From contig NZ_CP128362.1 of NCBI RefSeq assembly GCF_034274695.1, positions 1,798,001-1,862,000 of the forward strand: 64,000 bases of DNA. The letters are read 5' to 3'. A model generated the notes under the pieces. That model was not told the DNA's origin. It did no database searches and saw only the letters and a program-made list of their open reading frames with translations. Numbering within the stretch: the stretch's first letter is position 1; each line of letters opens with the position of its first letter. Shown piece after piece: positions 8,971 through 18,268 of this stretch. The translations under genes and the position numbers were made by a program. This DNA is from Chitinophaga sp. LS1 (GTDB taxonomy: Bacteria; Bacteroidota; Bacteroidia; Chitinophagales; Chitinophagaceae).

Positions 8971-10461
8971 ATGAGTTTAATTCAATTTATGATATCAACC
9001 AAAGAAGATTGTGTTGATGACATTCTTGACCTAATAAAGGAGGTCTACAAAAAACAAGATGTAGATGTAGAAAATAATATCGCTAACTTAATAGAACCAC
9101 TTAAAGATGAATTATTCTTTTGTATAGAGTACCCTTATGTTGATAAGTTTTACAGAGATACCTATTATACCTATTTCTCTTCAAAGCATAATGAATATCC
9201 AAGAGATTGCATTCGAGTTTCTTTATTTGAAACGCCAATTCAAACAATGCATTTTCTTGAACCGACCTATAGGGAAGAATTGGCTAATTTCTTTAGAGGT
9301 TACTTTATTATTAGACCAACCTTTCCCAATGTTATTGGCAGAACTTTAATTAATAAGAATGCGTTTAAGGTAAATGATTTCCTGATTTGCGAGTATTCTG
9401 CGAACGTATCGATTAACGGTATTAAATTTCCTATATCAGGTTTCCCATTTAGTTCTCAAGATGAAGAGACAATAACCTGTGCTGAAACCTCCATCTGGGC
9501 TTTGATGGAATATTTTGGCCATCGCTATGCAGATTATAAACCAACTGCTCCTTCTAAAATAGTAGACATATTAAATAAGCAATCAAGTGAACGTTTGCTT
9601 CCGTCTGCAGGGCTAAATGTTAACCAAATATCCTTTGCGTTAAAAGAATTTGGCTTTGCCACTCAGATTTATGAAAGAGATACCTTTGGAAATGAATTTC
9701 AAAATATCATATCCACGTATATTGAATCAGGTATTCCTTTAGTATGCATTTTAAAGTCGGACGATTCAACGGTAGCACATGCCAATTTATTAATTGGTCA
9801 TGAAACTGATGAATCGTTAGATTTAACGACGGTTCGCAAAAGAAAATTAGATTTTAACAGGAAATATCCTTTAAAACCGGTAACTAAAGAATTCATCGAC
9901 TATGGAGATATAGAAAAAAGATTCATAGTTAATGATGATAACTTAATCCCATATGCAAAAATAACTCTTGATAACCCAACAGAACATTTAGGAGATGGCT
10001 TTGAACAATATCAAATTGCATATATCATTGTGCCTCTCTACTACCGTATCTATTCAGATGTTATAAGTGCCAAGGACTTAATTCTAAACATCTTAACAGA
10101 TGATGCATTAGGGTATGTTTTTTTTAATGATTTTACTTTTAGATTCTTTTTAACCTCTAGCAGATCGTTCAAGGAACATATAGCGAACTTGGCAGCCTTA
10201 GAACCAGAAATAAAACAGACTTTAATTCTTTCAAAAATGCCCAAATTTATATGGTGCGCTGAAATATATCAAAAGAATGATTTTGGCTCAGGAGTGGCAA
10301 AAGGGCTTATAATCATAGATGCTACAGAAGGAAGACAATGGATAGACGCAGTAATTTTTGCTGGTTACCCAAATAGAATTATTGTAAGAATAGATTCAAT
10401 TTTAGTAACTTTACAAAAGAGATTTACCGAATACTTGAAATATTCAAATAATCTTAAATAA
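8971..10461 (+). CDS. Papain-like cysteine peptidase-type protein in an AT-rich module
   Basis: 496 residues, no signal peptide or membrane helix. The centre carries a papain/C39-like pattern: TCAETSIWALMEYFG with Cys170 at a helix start, VAHANLLIGHE with His270, and FIVNDDN with Asp322/323, spaced and ordered as a Cys-His-Asp triad. N-terminal (1-140) and C-terminal (350-496) parts are unrecognised. Codon use is strongly A/T-ending, unlike all neighbours, indicating recent acquisition. Followed after five bases by a small basic gene, probably one transcript. Could be a protease, transglutaminase-like enzyme or a toxin/defence effector; no function is assigned. Confidence 0.75.
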   Translation: MSLIQFMISTKEDCVDDILDLIKEVYKKQDVDVENNIANLIEPLKDELFFCIEYPYVDKFYRDTYYTYFSSKHNEYPRDCIRVSLFETPIQTMHFLEPTYREELANFFRGYFIIRPTFPNVIGRTLINKNAFKVNDFLICEYSANVSINGIKFPISGFPFSSQDEETITCAETSIWALMEYFGHRYADYKPTAPSKIVDILNKQSSERLLPSAGLNVNQISFALKEFGFATQIYERDTFGNEFQNIISTYIESGIPLVCILKSDDSTVAHANLLIGHETDESLDLTTVRKRKLDFNRKYPLKPVTKEFIDYGDIEKRFIVNDDNLIPYAKITLDNPTEHLGDGFEQYQIAYIIVPLYYRIYSDVISAKDLILNILTDDALGYVFFNDFTFRFFLTSSRSFKEHIANLAALEPEIKQTLILSKMPKFIWCAEIYQKNDFGSGVAKGLIIIDATEGRQWIDAVIFAGYPNRIIVRIDSILVTLQKRFTEYLKYSNNLK

Positions 10462-10466
10462 AAATA

Positions 10467-10652
10467 ATGGCGATACAAACATTAAAAATATCAACTAAAA
10501 ACCTTCCAATTGGATATACAATAATACCATCTCAGACTATTAAAAAGTCTAAGAAAAGGATTAATGCTGCAATGAAAATTACCACAAAAAAGTTTCAAGA
10601 AAAAAAATTAGCATCTTTGGAAAAAGCCTCTAAAACTTTTATTTCTAAATAA
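10467..10652 (+). CDS. Small lysine-rich protein, partner of the papain-like gene
   Basis: 61 residues, about a quarter of them Lys (TIKKSKKRINAAMKITTKKF), strongly basic, no membrane segment. Same A/T-biased codon use and only five bases after the papain-like gene, then the palindrome. It could be a nucleic-acid-binding helper, a modified peptide substrate or a neutraliser of the larger protein. Alone it would be easy to dismiss; the operon-like position makes it credible. Confidence 0.5.
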   Translation: MAIQTLKISTKNLPIGYTIIPSQTIKKSKKRINAAMKITTKKFQEKKLASLEKASKTFISK

Positions 10653-10660
10653 CTAATTAG

Positions 10661-10716
10661 GAAAATATAAAATGGAAATAGCCGGTTTAAACCGGCTATT
10701 TCCATTTTATATTTTC
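10661..10716. terminator. Perfect 56-bp palindrome, probable bidirectional terminator
   Basis: Two 28-base arms that are exact reverse complements with no spacer; the centre is gccggttt/aaaccggc and the outer ends are A/T-rich, so the RNA of either strand forms a long hairpin ending in U-rich sequence. It closes the AT-rich two-gene module. The perfection is greater than termination needs. Confidence 0.85.
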
Positions 10717-10770
10717 TATAGATTTCTAATTCTAGAAATAAAGGGATTAATCAATGCCAATGATATAGAA

Positions 10771-10802
10771 ACAAAAAAGGCCTGCATCACTGCAAGCCTT
10801 TT
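10771..10802 (-). terminator. Terminator of tRNA-Asn
   Basis: Stem aaggcctgca / tgcaagcctt around tcac, followed on the minus strand by a T run, just beyond the 3' end of the tRNA. Confidence 0.8.
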
Positions 10803-10810
10803 CTCTTTCG

Positions 10811-10884
10811 CTCCCCCTTCAGGACTTGAACCTGAGACCCTCTGATTAACAGTCAGATGCTCTAACCAACTGAGCTAAGGAGGA
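10811..10884 (-). tRNA. tRNA-Asn (anticodon GTT)
   Basis: Full cloverleaf on the minus strand: acceptor TCCTCCT pairs with AGGGGGA (one wobble), D arm GCTCAGTTGGTTAGAGC, anticodon loop CTGTTAA with anticodon GTT, T arm with TTCAAGT. Discriminator G at 10811; the CCA end is not encoded. Confidence 0.95.
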
Positions 10885-10950
10885 GTGTTTTCCCCGTTTC
10901 GGGATTGCAAAGATAGGAATTTTTTTATTCCTCCAAAATATTTTTTAAAA

Positions 10951-12534
10951 TTATTTTACCAAAACCAATAAACGCTCTCCCACTGCCCCTTTCCGCGTTG
11001 AAAAATTCACAAACTCACCATCCAACTTCGTCACCGGAAAATGCGAAAACGACTTCACTACCTCACACGTATGCCCCTGCATCTTTAATGAATCTACCTG
11101 ATCCCTCGTCGTATACACCAACACCGGCGGCAGCAACAACGTATCCGACCTCAACACCGGCGCATCCAGATAAAAATTAAACGCATAAGAATTCGCCTTA
11201 TACAACAACACCGCCCCTCCACGCAAATGCTCATTCGCATAAAACGCCGCCGAACTCCCACTCTGATACCCCAACACATCCGCATAAAACAACCCATTCA
11301 AAAACAAATTCAATACCACCGACATCAAACACGTCCTGAAAAATACCTTCTCCACCTTCACCATAAAAAACACCACTACCACTGCCACTATCAACCCCAC
11401 AAAAACCCAATTAATTTGGGGCCGGTATAAAGCCCATAATCCCACTATCGCCACCGCCATGATACTAATAATCACCTTTTGCGTAATCACGAAAAATTTC
11501 GGCTTATTTAGCGAAAGTATATACTGCGCCGTGAGTATCGCAAAAAACGGAAAAATGATATTCAGATAATGCGGCAACTGAAACTTCGACAAACTAAACA
11601 ACACAAACGTCGACAACGCCCCGCTGATACAATAAAATTCCACAGCTACCTTCCGCTTCCTGATAAACTCTACTACCGCCGCATACAACATCACCGACCA
11701 CGGCAAAAATGCCCACAATACCGTATGAAAAAAGAACGAAGGATCACCAGAACCCTTAATAGGACCCGTATTCATAAACCTTCCAAACTGACTATCCCAA
11801 AAGAAAAACCGAATACCAGATACCCCTGTTCGCCCAAATACCACCTTCTCCGGATGCGCATCAAACTGTGTATACAACGCATACAACTCCGGCGTGATAA
11901 ACACCAATACCAACACCCCCACTATCAACCACCGGTAATGAAACAACTCCTTCCACTGCTTCGTAAATATATACTGCCCGGCTATCGCACACCCCACCGG
12001 CACTAACGCAAACGGACCCTTGGTCATCACCGCACATGCTGTAAACAAAGCACCCAGCAATAACCGGCGCTTATATAAAAAATAAACAGCACCAATGATC
12101 AAACCAGTCAGATAAGGCTCCGCCCGTACATCCGTACTGGATATCACAAGGTGCTCCGCCGTCAGTAATATACATACCGACCACCGCGCCACCTTCTCCC
12201 CATAAAGATCAAAGGCAAAACGATACGTAAAGTATACCCCCATCATCAAAAAGAGAAAGGCAGGCAACTTGTATGCAAATGTGTTAATCCCGAAAATCTG
12301 ATAGCTAAAAGCCATCATCCAGAAAGGAAAGTGAGGTTTGTCCAGCCACTCCTGACCATCCGCAAATAAATTCAGATAATCATGATGCTGCACCATATAC
12401 TTCGCAATACCAGCATACAATGCACCATCGGGCTCCATAATTGTAACAGACAATCCTGTCATATGCATGAAGATAAGCAGGCCAATGATCCACCAGCTTA
12501 TCTTCTTCTCAGAGAAGTTATCAGACATGCGCAA
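10951..12534 (-). CDS. ArnT/PMT-like glycosyltransferase family 39 membrane protein
   Basis: 527 residues with about 11-12 membrane helices. The first periplasmic loop holds EPDGALYA followed by EWLDKPHFPFW, the acidic/KPP-like pattern of the GT39/GT83 family that transfers sugars from polyprenyl phosphate in the periplasm. The C-terminal ~110 residues form a soluble domain. The acceptor (lipid A, protein or glycan) is not predictable; no glycan cluster surrounds it. ATG at 12534 gives MRMSDN; Met3 (12528) is equally possible. Confidence 0.85.
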   Translation of the reverse strand: MRMSDNFSEKKISWWIIGLLIFMHMTGLSVTIMEPDGALYAGIAKYMVQHHDYLNLFADGQEWLDKPHFPFWMMAFSYQIFGINTFAYKLPAFLFLMMGVYFTYRFAFDLYGEKVARWSVCILLTAEHLVISSTDVRAEPYLTGLIIGAVYFLYKRRLLLGALFTACAVMTKGPFALVPVGCAIAGQYIFTKQWKELFHYRWLIVGVLVLVFITPELYALYTQFDAHPEKVVFGRTGVSGIRFFFWDSQFGRFMNTGPIKGSGDPSFFFHTVLWAFLPWSVMLYAAVVEFIRKRKVAVEFYCISGALSTFVLFSLSKFQLPHYLNIIFPFFAILTAQYILSLNKPKFFVITQKVIISIMAVAIVGLWALYRPQINWVFVGLIVAVVVVFFMVKVEKVFFRTCLMSVVLNLFLNGLFYADVLGYQSGSSAAFYANEHLRGGAVLLYKANSYAFNFYLDAPVLRSDTLLLPPVLVYTTRDQVDSLKMQGHTCEVVKSFSHFPVTKLDGEFVNFSTRKGAVGERLLVLVK

Positions 12535-12606
12535 ATATTACATCGCTGAAGCTAATTAGCAAGGTCTTTAATAGAAATTTAACACGGCTACCAAATACAA
12601 TCTGGC

Positions 12607-12862
12607 TTTCAACCGCTGCCACCAAACAAATAGAACTCTCAACCGCTACCACCCAAATAAATAGGGCCTTCCACCTCTTCCTCCAAAACCCCCTCTCTAC
12701 CACCCAAACAGCCCTGTCTTTTCAATCGAGCTGTCCACCTCTACCATCCAATAACCAAACTATTCAATCGGGCATTCAACCTCTACCAACCAACCTCTAC
12801 CAACCAAATTCTACCACCCAAATAAATCCAACCTTCCACCTCTTCCCCCCAAAACCCCCTCT
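12607..12862. repeat. Degenerate repeat region including a copied end of the Rieske gene
   Basis: The 328-base gap holds C-rich degenerate repeats built on ctctaccac/ctaccacccaa, including two adjacent 14-base units (caacctctaccaac, 12777-12804). A segment of about 54 bases around 12669-12720 is nearly repeated at 12833-12884, 165 bases further on; the second copy runs into the Rieske gene and contains its last codons and stop. I see no gene; a 60-codon minus-strand frame here is a by-product of the repeats. Confidence 0.8.
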
Positions 12863-13201
12863 CTACCACCCAAACAACCCTGTCTTCTCCATCCCCAAAT
12901 ACCACCCATCCTCCCGCTTTTCAACCGGATACGTCTTCAAAAAATACCCTTCCCCACTGGTATTCCGCCCATTCTTCACACTAAACCTATACCTGTGCAA
13001 CGGACATACCACATTCCCATCCTCATCTACCCAGCCATCCGCCATCACACCACTGGCATGCGGACACTTATACGCAAACGCATACAAAGCCCCTTCATAC
13101 CTGGTAAAAGAGATCTTTTTCCCCTCTACCTCCAGTATGGTCAGATCCTTCTCGCCAATCCCCGGATCGGCAAAACGATGCCATGTATACGTCTTCGCCA
13201 T
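12863..13201 (-). CDS. Rieske [2Fe-2S] domain protein
   Basis: 112 residues, a single Rieske domain. CPHASG and CPLHRYRF give the two Cys and two His cluster ligands (CxH...CxxH). The size fits ferredoxin components of ring-hydroxylating systems or NirD-like proteins; the oxygenase partner is not nearby. Soluble. Six bases downstream of hflX, so probably co-transcribed with it. The 3' end, encoding KTGLFGW, is duplicated in the intergenic repeat region. Confidence 0.9.
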   Translation of the reverse strand: MAKTYTWHRFADPGIGEKDLTILEVEGKKISFTRYEGALYAFAYKCPHASGVMADGWVDEDGNVVCPLHRYRFSVKNGRNTSGEGYFLKTYPVEKREDGWYLGMEKTGLFGW

Positions 13202-13207
13202 AAAAAA

Positions 13208-14422
13208 TTAATAGAAGAATTCTGTTTTATAAGGATAACGCTCCCGATACAGCTGCGCCACCTTATCCATGATCGTCTTTCGCAACTCATCGATGTTCTG
13301 ACGTTCCAGCGCAGAGATGAACACACAATTCCCCTGTGTCCTGGTTTCCCAATCACTTTTCAACTGGGCAAGTATATCCTGCTTCACATCATCCGCCAAC
13401 CACTTGTCGAAAGTATTCTTCTCGTACAGATCCATCTTGTTAAAGATCATGATGGTCGGCTTGTCAAACGCTTTCAGCTCCTGCAGGGTGCGGTTCACCA
13501 CCTCTACCTGATCCTCATACTGCGGGTGAGAAATGTCTACCACATGCAGTAAGATATCACTTTCCCTCACCTCATCCAATGTAGACTTAAAGCTCTCTAC
13601 CAGGTGGTGAGGGAGTTTACGGATAAACCCTACCGTATCACTCAGCAGGAAAGGCGTCTGTTCAAACACTACCTTACGGGTAGTCGTATCCAGGGTCGCA
13701 AACAGCTTATTTTCTGCAAATACCTCACTCTTCGCCAGCGTGTTCATAATGGTGCTCTTACCTACGTTGGTATACCCCACCAGTGCCACACGGATAAACT
13801 CCCCACGGTCCTTACGCTGTGTAAGTGATTGTTTGTCAATCTCCAACAACCTCTTCCTCAACAGAGAGATCTTATCCTTCACAATACGACGGTCCGTTTC
13901 AATTTCCGTTTCACCCGGACCACGGCTACCAATACCACCTCCCTGTCTTTCCAGGTGACTCCACATACCTCTCAGTCTTGGTAGTATATACTGGTACTGA
14001 GCCAGTTCCACCTGCACCTTGGCCTGTGCTGTACGAGCCCTGCGGGCGAAGATATCCAGTATCAGGTCACTGCGGTCTATCACCTTTATTTTCAATACAT
14101 CCTGTATATTAGATATCTGGGAACCAGTCAGTTCATCATCAAAGATGACCAGGTTGATATTTCTCCCTTGCACAAAGTCTCTTATTTCTTCCAGCTTTCC
14201 CTTTCCGACGAAAGTTGCTCTGTCAGGATGCTGCAGTTTTTGGGTAAACCTTTTAACAGTCGTAGCGCCGGCCGTCTCTGCCAGGAACACCAGCTCATCC
14301 AGATACTCCTGTACCTGACGCTCGTTTTGCTGCTCCTTGTGTATCAACCCCACGATTACCACCCGCTCTTCCTGCTCAACAATTTGTTTTTTCTCAATCA
14401 ATGTCTGTAATAATTTTAGCAA
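13208..14422 (-). CDS. hflX: Ribosome-associated GTPase HflX
   Basis: 404 residues, normal length. N-terminal HflX-specific domain with RATFVGKGKLEEI, a coiled linker, the glycine-rich RQGGGIGSRGPGETEIETD, then the G domain with G1 GYTNVGKST (about residue 220), G3 DTVGF and G4 NKMD. HflX splits stalled ribosomes under stress. Start ATG at 14422; the 5' end lies some 60 bases from the start of the divergent peptidase gene, so promoters overlap. Confidence 0.96.
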   Translation of the reverse strand: MLKLLQTLIEKKQIVEQEERVVIVGLIHKEQQNERQVQEYLDELVFLAETAGATTVKRFTQKLQHPDRATFVGKGKLEEIRDFVQGRNINLVIFDDELTGSQISNIQDVLKIKVIDRSDLILDIFARRARTAQAKVQVELAQYQYILPRLRGMWSHLERQGGGIGSRGPGETEIETDRRIVKDKISLLRKRLLEIDKQSLTQRKDRGEFIRVALVGYTNVGKSTIMNTLAKSEVFAENKLFATLDTTTRKVVFEQTPFLLSDTVGFIRKLPHHLVESFKSTLDEVRESDILLHVVDISHPQYEDQVEVVNRTLQELKAFDKPTIMIFNKMDLYEKNTFDKWLADDVKQDILAQLKSDWETRTQGNCVFISALERQNIDELRKTIMDKVAQLYRERYPYKTEFFY

Positions 14423-14484
14423 AGGTAAGAAAAGGCATCAGACTAACATTTTTCCTACTTTTAGCGTCCAAACAAAATCTGAAC

Positions 14485-16491
14485 ATGCATAAACCTCTTT
14501 TGTTAACATCACTATTCATCACAACTATGGCAATGGCCCAGGAGAAAATGACACCTGAACGGCTCTGGCAACTGGGCAGAGTGAGCGGGGAATCAGTTAC
14601 AACAGATGGAAAGTCTGTAATTTTTAGCGTGTCCAACTATAACATCGCTGAAAACAAAAGTGAAAAGAACCTCTGGTCCATCCCTGTGACCGGTGGCGCT
14701 GCCAAACAGCTCACCACCACCCCGGGAGGCGAAGGAGACGTAAGTACCCTGCCTGGCAACAAAATCGGCTACTCCCTCAAAGGACAATGGTGGGAAATGA
14801 ACGCCGATGGCAGTGGCGCTACCCAAAAAACACACGGAGAAGAAGCGCTGTCAAACATCCGCATCTCTCCCGATGGCAAATACATCCTCTTTTCTAAAGA
14901 AGTAAAACTCCAGAAGGTAAGCGGTGCCGACCACTATCCTGACCTGCCAAAATCCAATGTGCAGATCTACGATAACCTGAACTACCGCCACTGGGATACC
15001 TGGGAAGACGGTAACTTCCAGCACGTTTTCTACGCCACTTATGAAGATGGCAAAATCGGCACCCCTGTCGATATCATGCCGGACGAACCCTACGATTGTC
15101 CGACCATGCCATTCGGTGGTGCTGAAGATATGATCTGGAGCCCCGACAGCAAAAGCATCATTTATGTCACCAAAAAGAAGGTAGGAAAGGAGTACGCCCT
15201 TAGCACCAACACCGACATTTACGAATACAACCTCGCTGACAAAACCACTAAAAACCTCTCTGAAGCTAATAAAGGATACGATGTGAGCCCGGCTTTCAGC
15301 CCTGACGGCAAATCCCTCGCATGGCTCTCTATGGCCCACGATGGTTACGAATCCGACAAAAACGACATCACTATCCTGGATCGCAGCACCGGCACCAAAA
15401 CCAATCTGACCAAAGACTGGGACAACACCGTCGCTTCTTTCCACTGGAGCAAAGATGGCAAACAACTCTTCTTTCTCGCAGTGATCAAAGGCACTGAACA
15501 GCTGCACGAACTCACCCTGGCTTCAAAAGCAATCCGCCAGGTAACCACCGGCGACTTCGACATCTCCGGCATCGTAGGTCAGGCGGGCAATACCCTGGTA
15601 GTAGCCAGCACAGATATGAACCATGCCGCAGAGCTCTTTACCGTAGCCCTGCCAAAAGGTACTATCACTCCACTCACCAGCGTGAACAAAGCCATCTATG
15701 ACAATACGGCCATGTGTAAAATAGAAAAGCGCTGGACCAAAACTACCGATGGCAAGGACATGCTGAGCTGGGTGATCTATCCGCCTAACTTTGATCCAAA
15801 CAAGAAATATCCCACCCTGCTGTATTGCCAGGGTGGCCCTCAGTCTGCTGTATCACAATTCTATTCTTTCCGCTGGAACTTCCAGCTCATGGCATCTCAA
15901 GGCTATATTATCGTGGCACCTAACCGCCGTGGTATGCCAGGTCATGGCGTGGAGTGGAATGCAAGCATCAGTAAAGACTGGGGTGGTCAGCCGATCCGCG
16001 ACTACCTGAGCGCCATCGACGATGTAAGTAAAGAAGCATATGTAGACAAGACCCGACTGGGTGCCGTAGGCGCCAGCTATGGCGGTTACTCTGTATACAT
16101 GCTGGCTGGTGTACACGAAAACCGCTTCAAAACCTTTATCGCCCATGATGGTCTCTTTGATCTGAAAAGCTGGTATGGTACTACCGAAGAACTGTTCTTC
16201 GCCAACTGGGATATCGGCGCTTACTTCGATCCTGCAAATGCCAATGCTTACAAGCAATTCAACCCAAGTGAATACGCGAATAAGTGGAATACACCTATCC
16301 TCATTATCCAGGGTGGGGTTGACTTCCGCGTACCGATCGAGCAGGGTTTACAGGCTTTCCAGCTCGCACAGCTGAAAGGGATTAAGAGCAAACTACTCTA
16401 CTTCCCTGAAGAAAACCACTGGGTGCTGAAAGCACAAAACGCCATGGTATGGCAACGTGAATTCTTCAAATGGCTCACTGAAACTTTATAA
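14485..16491 (+). CDS. S9 family prolyl oligopeptidase-type peptidase, exported
   Basis: 668 residues from the ATG at 14485, chosen because it opens a signal peptide (MHKPLLLTSLFITTMAMAQ); an earlier in-frame ATG at 14401 would add 28 residues and run into hflX. N-terminal WD40/DPP-like beta-propeller (TDG/SPDGK blades), then the alpha/beta hydrolase domain with GASYGGYS (Ser), GGVDFRVP (Asp) and EENHWVL (His). Acts in the periplasm or outer membrane on short peptides. Followed by a strong terminator. Confidence 0.93.
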   Translation: MHKPLLLTSLFITTMAMAQEKMTPERLWQLGRVSGESVTTDGKSVIFSVSNYNIAENKSEKNLWSIPVTGGAAKQLTTTPGGEGDVSTLPGNKIGYSLKGQWWEMNADGSGATQKTHGEEALSNIRISPDGKYILFSKEVKLQKVSGADHYPDLPKSNVQIYDNLNYRHWDTWEDGNFQHVFYATYEDGKIGTPVDIMPDEPYDCPTMPFGGAEDMIWSPDSKSIIYVTKKKVGKEYALSTNTDIYEYNLADKTTKNLSEANKGYDVSPAFSPDGKSLAWLSMAHDGYESDKNDITILDRSTGTKTNLTKDWDNTVASFHWSKDGKQLFFLAVIKGTEQLHELTLASKAIRQVTTGDFDISGIVGQAGNTLVVASTDMNHAAELFTVALPKGTITPLTSVNKAIYDNTAMCKIEKRWTKTTDGKDMLSWVIYPPNFDPNKKYPTLLYCQGGPQSAVSQFYSFRWNFQLMASQGYIIVAPNRRGMPGHGVEWNASISKDWGGQPIRDYLSAIDDVSKEAYVDKTRLGAVGASYGGYSVYMLAGVHENRFKTFIAHDGLFDLKSWYGTTEELFFANWDIGAYFDPANANAYKQFNPSEYANKWNTPILIIQGGVDFRVPIEQGLQAFQLAQLKGIKSKLLYFPEENHWVLKAQNAMVWQREFFKWLTETL

Positions 16492-16495
16492 TACC

Positions 16496-16534
16496 AAAGA
16501 GCGTGTATCAAAAAAAGATACACGCTCTTTTTAT
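16496..16534 (+). terminator. Terminator of the S9 peptidase gene
   Basis: Perfect 14-bp stem aaagagcgtgtatc / gatacacgctcttt with a seven-A loop, followed by ttttatt. Confidence 0.9.
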
Positions 16535-16568
16535 TCAAATACTTTTTTAAGCCCAAACATTACCCCCA

Positions 16569-17345
16569 ATGAACACCATCAATCTCCACGTGCAAGACAA
16601 CATTGCAACCATCACGCTCAATCGCCCCGATGTTTATAACGCATTTAATGATGAACAAAGCTATGAGCTGCAGGACGCCCTGAAGCAGGCAGAAAAAGAT
16701 CCACAGGTAAGAGCCGTGGTCCTCACCGGTGCCGGCAAAGCCTTTTGCAGCGGACAGGACCTGAAGGCCGCCATGGAAGCCGGCGATCGTAAGCTGAGTG
16801 AATCTCTGCACAAACGGTACAACCCTATCATCCGGGCCATCCGCAATATGCCCAAGCCCGTTATCTGCAAATTGAATGGCGTAGCCGCCGGCGCTGGATG
16901 CTCGCTGGCACTGGCCTGCGACCTGATCATTGCCAGCGAAACAGCCTCAATGATTGAAATCTTTATCAATATCGCCCTGGTGCTGGATTCCGGATCATCT
17001 TATTTCCTGCCCCGTACTGTTGGCTACCACAAAGCGTTCGAGCTGGCCACCAAAGCCACAAAACTCTCTGCCACCGAAGCCATGGAACTGGGACTGGTCA
17101 ATAAAGTAGTAAAAGGAGAGGAGCTGGATCAGGCTGTTGAGACAGAAGCATTGTTTTATGCCAATGCACCTACCAAAGCCATTGCATTATTAAAGAAAAT
17201 GCTGACCAAAGGAATGACTGAAGACCTGGATACCGTATTGGATTACGAAGCATACTGCCAGGAAATCGCCGGTAAAACTACCGACAATAAAGAGGGAATC
17301 AAGGCATTCATCGAGAAAAGAAAACCTGTCTTCACCGGTAATTAA
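16569..17345 (+). CDS. Enoyl-CoA hydratase/isomerase family protein
   Basis: 258 residues, crotonase fold. GAGKAFCSGQDLK forms the first oxyanion half and GVAAGAGCSLALACDL the second. At the usual positions of the catalytic glutamates the sequence reads FINIALVLDSGSSYFLPR, with Asp instead of the second Glu, as in the PaaG branch (1,2-epoxyphenylacetyl-CoA isomerase). No other phenylacetate genes are in view, so the precise substrate is open. Cytoplasmic. Confidence 0.9.
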   Translation: MNTINLHVQDNIATITLNRPDVYNAFNDEQSYELQDALKQAEKDPQVRAVVLTGAGKAFCSGQDLKAAMEAGDRKLSESLHKRYNPIIRAIRNMPKPVICKLNGVAAGAGCSLALACDLIIASETASMIEIFINIALVLDSGSSYFLPRTVGYHKAFELATKATKLSATEAMELGLVNKVVKGEELDQAVETEALFYANAPTKAIALLKKMLTKGMTEDLDTVLDYEAYCQEIAGKTTDNKEGIKAFIEKRKPVFTGN

Positions 17346-17350
17346 AATAA

Positions 17351-17381
17351 GTAGCGGTCTGACCAAAGGTCAGACCGCTAC
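17351..17381. terminator. Bidirectional terminator
   Basis: Perfect 14-bp stem gtagcggtctgacc / ggtcagaccgctac with an aaa loop, between convergent genes; short A/T flanks on both sides. Confidence 0.8.
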
Positions 17382-17403
17382 AAAATATGTTATCATTATA
17401 CGA

Positions 17404-18105
17404 CTAGAGGCCGCTCAAGCTGATACCAAAGGAATAAGCGTTTACTGAATATGAGCTGTTATCTTTAAACATTCCATTCAGCGCATAAGTACCAAATATA
17501 GCAAAGTTGCCATAACCTACTCTTGCTGTACCTACCAGACGGAAAGTATTAAACCAGTATGTACTGCCTTCTTTTTCAATAACTTTAAAACCACTGCTGC
17601 TACCAACTGTACGGGTATGGGCATTCAGCAGATAACCCGCTTTCAGACCAATCGCACCCTTGAAACCTTTGTTAGCATTGTCTGGTACCTCACGGAAACG
17701 CAGTTCCAAAGGGATCTCCAGGTAAGTAGTACTCAGTTTTGATTTCTTATACGCATCTGTAGAAGTTTTGGACGGAACACTTGTATTCGTGATGTCCAGC
17801 GTCATGCCGTTAAAAATATAGTTGTCAGACCCTATTCCTAAACCTGGCGCAATGCTCATATTACTTCCTGGCAGCTGTATGTCGTACATCAGGGCAACAT
17901 TAAACGTCCGGTTAAACTTGGTATCGAGGTTACCAGCACCTGTACCAGTCAGGCCAACATACCCAAATTCGATCACCAGGAAGTCCTTGGAATGCTTATT
18001 GCCCGTCTTTGCTTTTGTCGAAACGATAGTGCTAGGCGTGTTATCCTGGGCAAAAATTCCGAAAGAAACGCCCAGTAAACCAAGCGTAAAGAATATTTTC
18101 TTCAT
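17404..18105 (-). CDS. Outer-membrane beta-barrel (PorT/OmpA-like) protein
   Basis: 233 residues with signal peptide MKKIFFTLGLLGVSFGIFAQ. The mature part alternates amphipathic strands, with segments such as TYLEIPLELRFR and IGLKAGYLL that are typical of PorT-like Bacteroidota barrels, and ends YSFGISLSGL, a usual aromatic-rich C-terminal strand. About 8-10 strands expected. Function (structural or minor transport) unknown. Monocistronic. Confidence 0.85.
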   Translation of the reverse strand: MKKIFFTLGLLGVSFGIFAQDNTPSTIVSTKAKTGNKHSKDFLVIEFGYVGLTGTGAGNLDTKFNRTFNVALMYDIQLPGSNMSIAPGLGIGSDNYIFNGMTLDITNTSVPSKTSTDAYKKSKLSTTYLEIPLELRFREVPDNANKGFKGAIGLKAGYLLNAHTRTVGSSSGFKVIEKEGSTYWFNTFRLVGTARVGYGNFAIFGTYALNGMFKDNSSYSVNAYSFGISLSGL

Positions 18106-18268
18106 GTTTAAGTATAAAGTCTTGAAAAAGAATATTAGGCAAATTTAATGGAATAGGAATAAAACAAAGGGTTAAAATATTCCCAAAATCCCCTTCCGGC
18201 TCAGACCTCCCTTTTTGTAAAATGAATTTTAATCTATAACTTTTGCGGTTTAATCTGTTTTAATACCT

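Noticed and set aside
8971..10716. Insertion sequence or transposon
   Set aside because: No transposase motif and no terminal inverted repeats flanking the whole module; the palindrome is at one end only.
11227..12006. Long plus-strand frames opposite the glycosyltransferase gene
   Set aside because: Low-complexity His/Pro/Arg/Gln composition, shadows of a real membrane-protein gene.
12521..12703. 60-codon minus-strand frame upstream of the glycosyltransferase
   Set aside because: Made of the degenerate repeat tract; repeated VVAVESS-type residues reflect DNA repeats.
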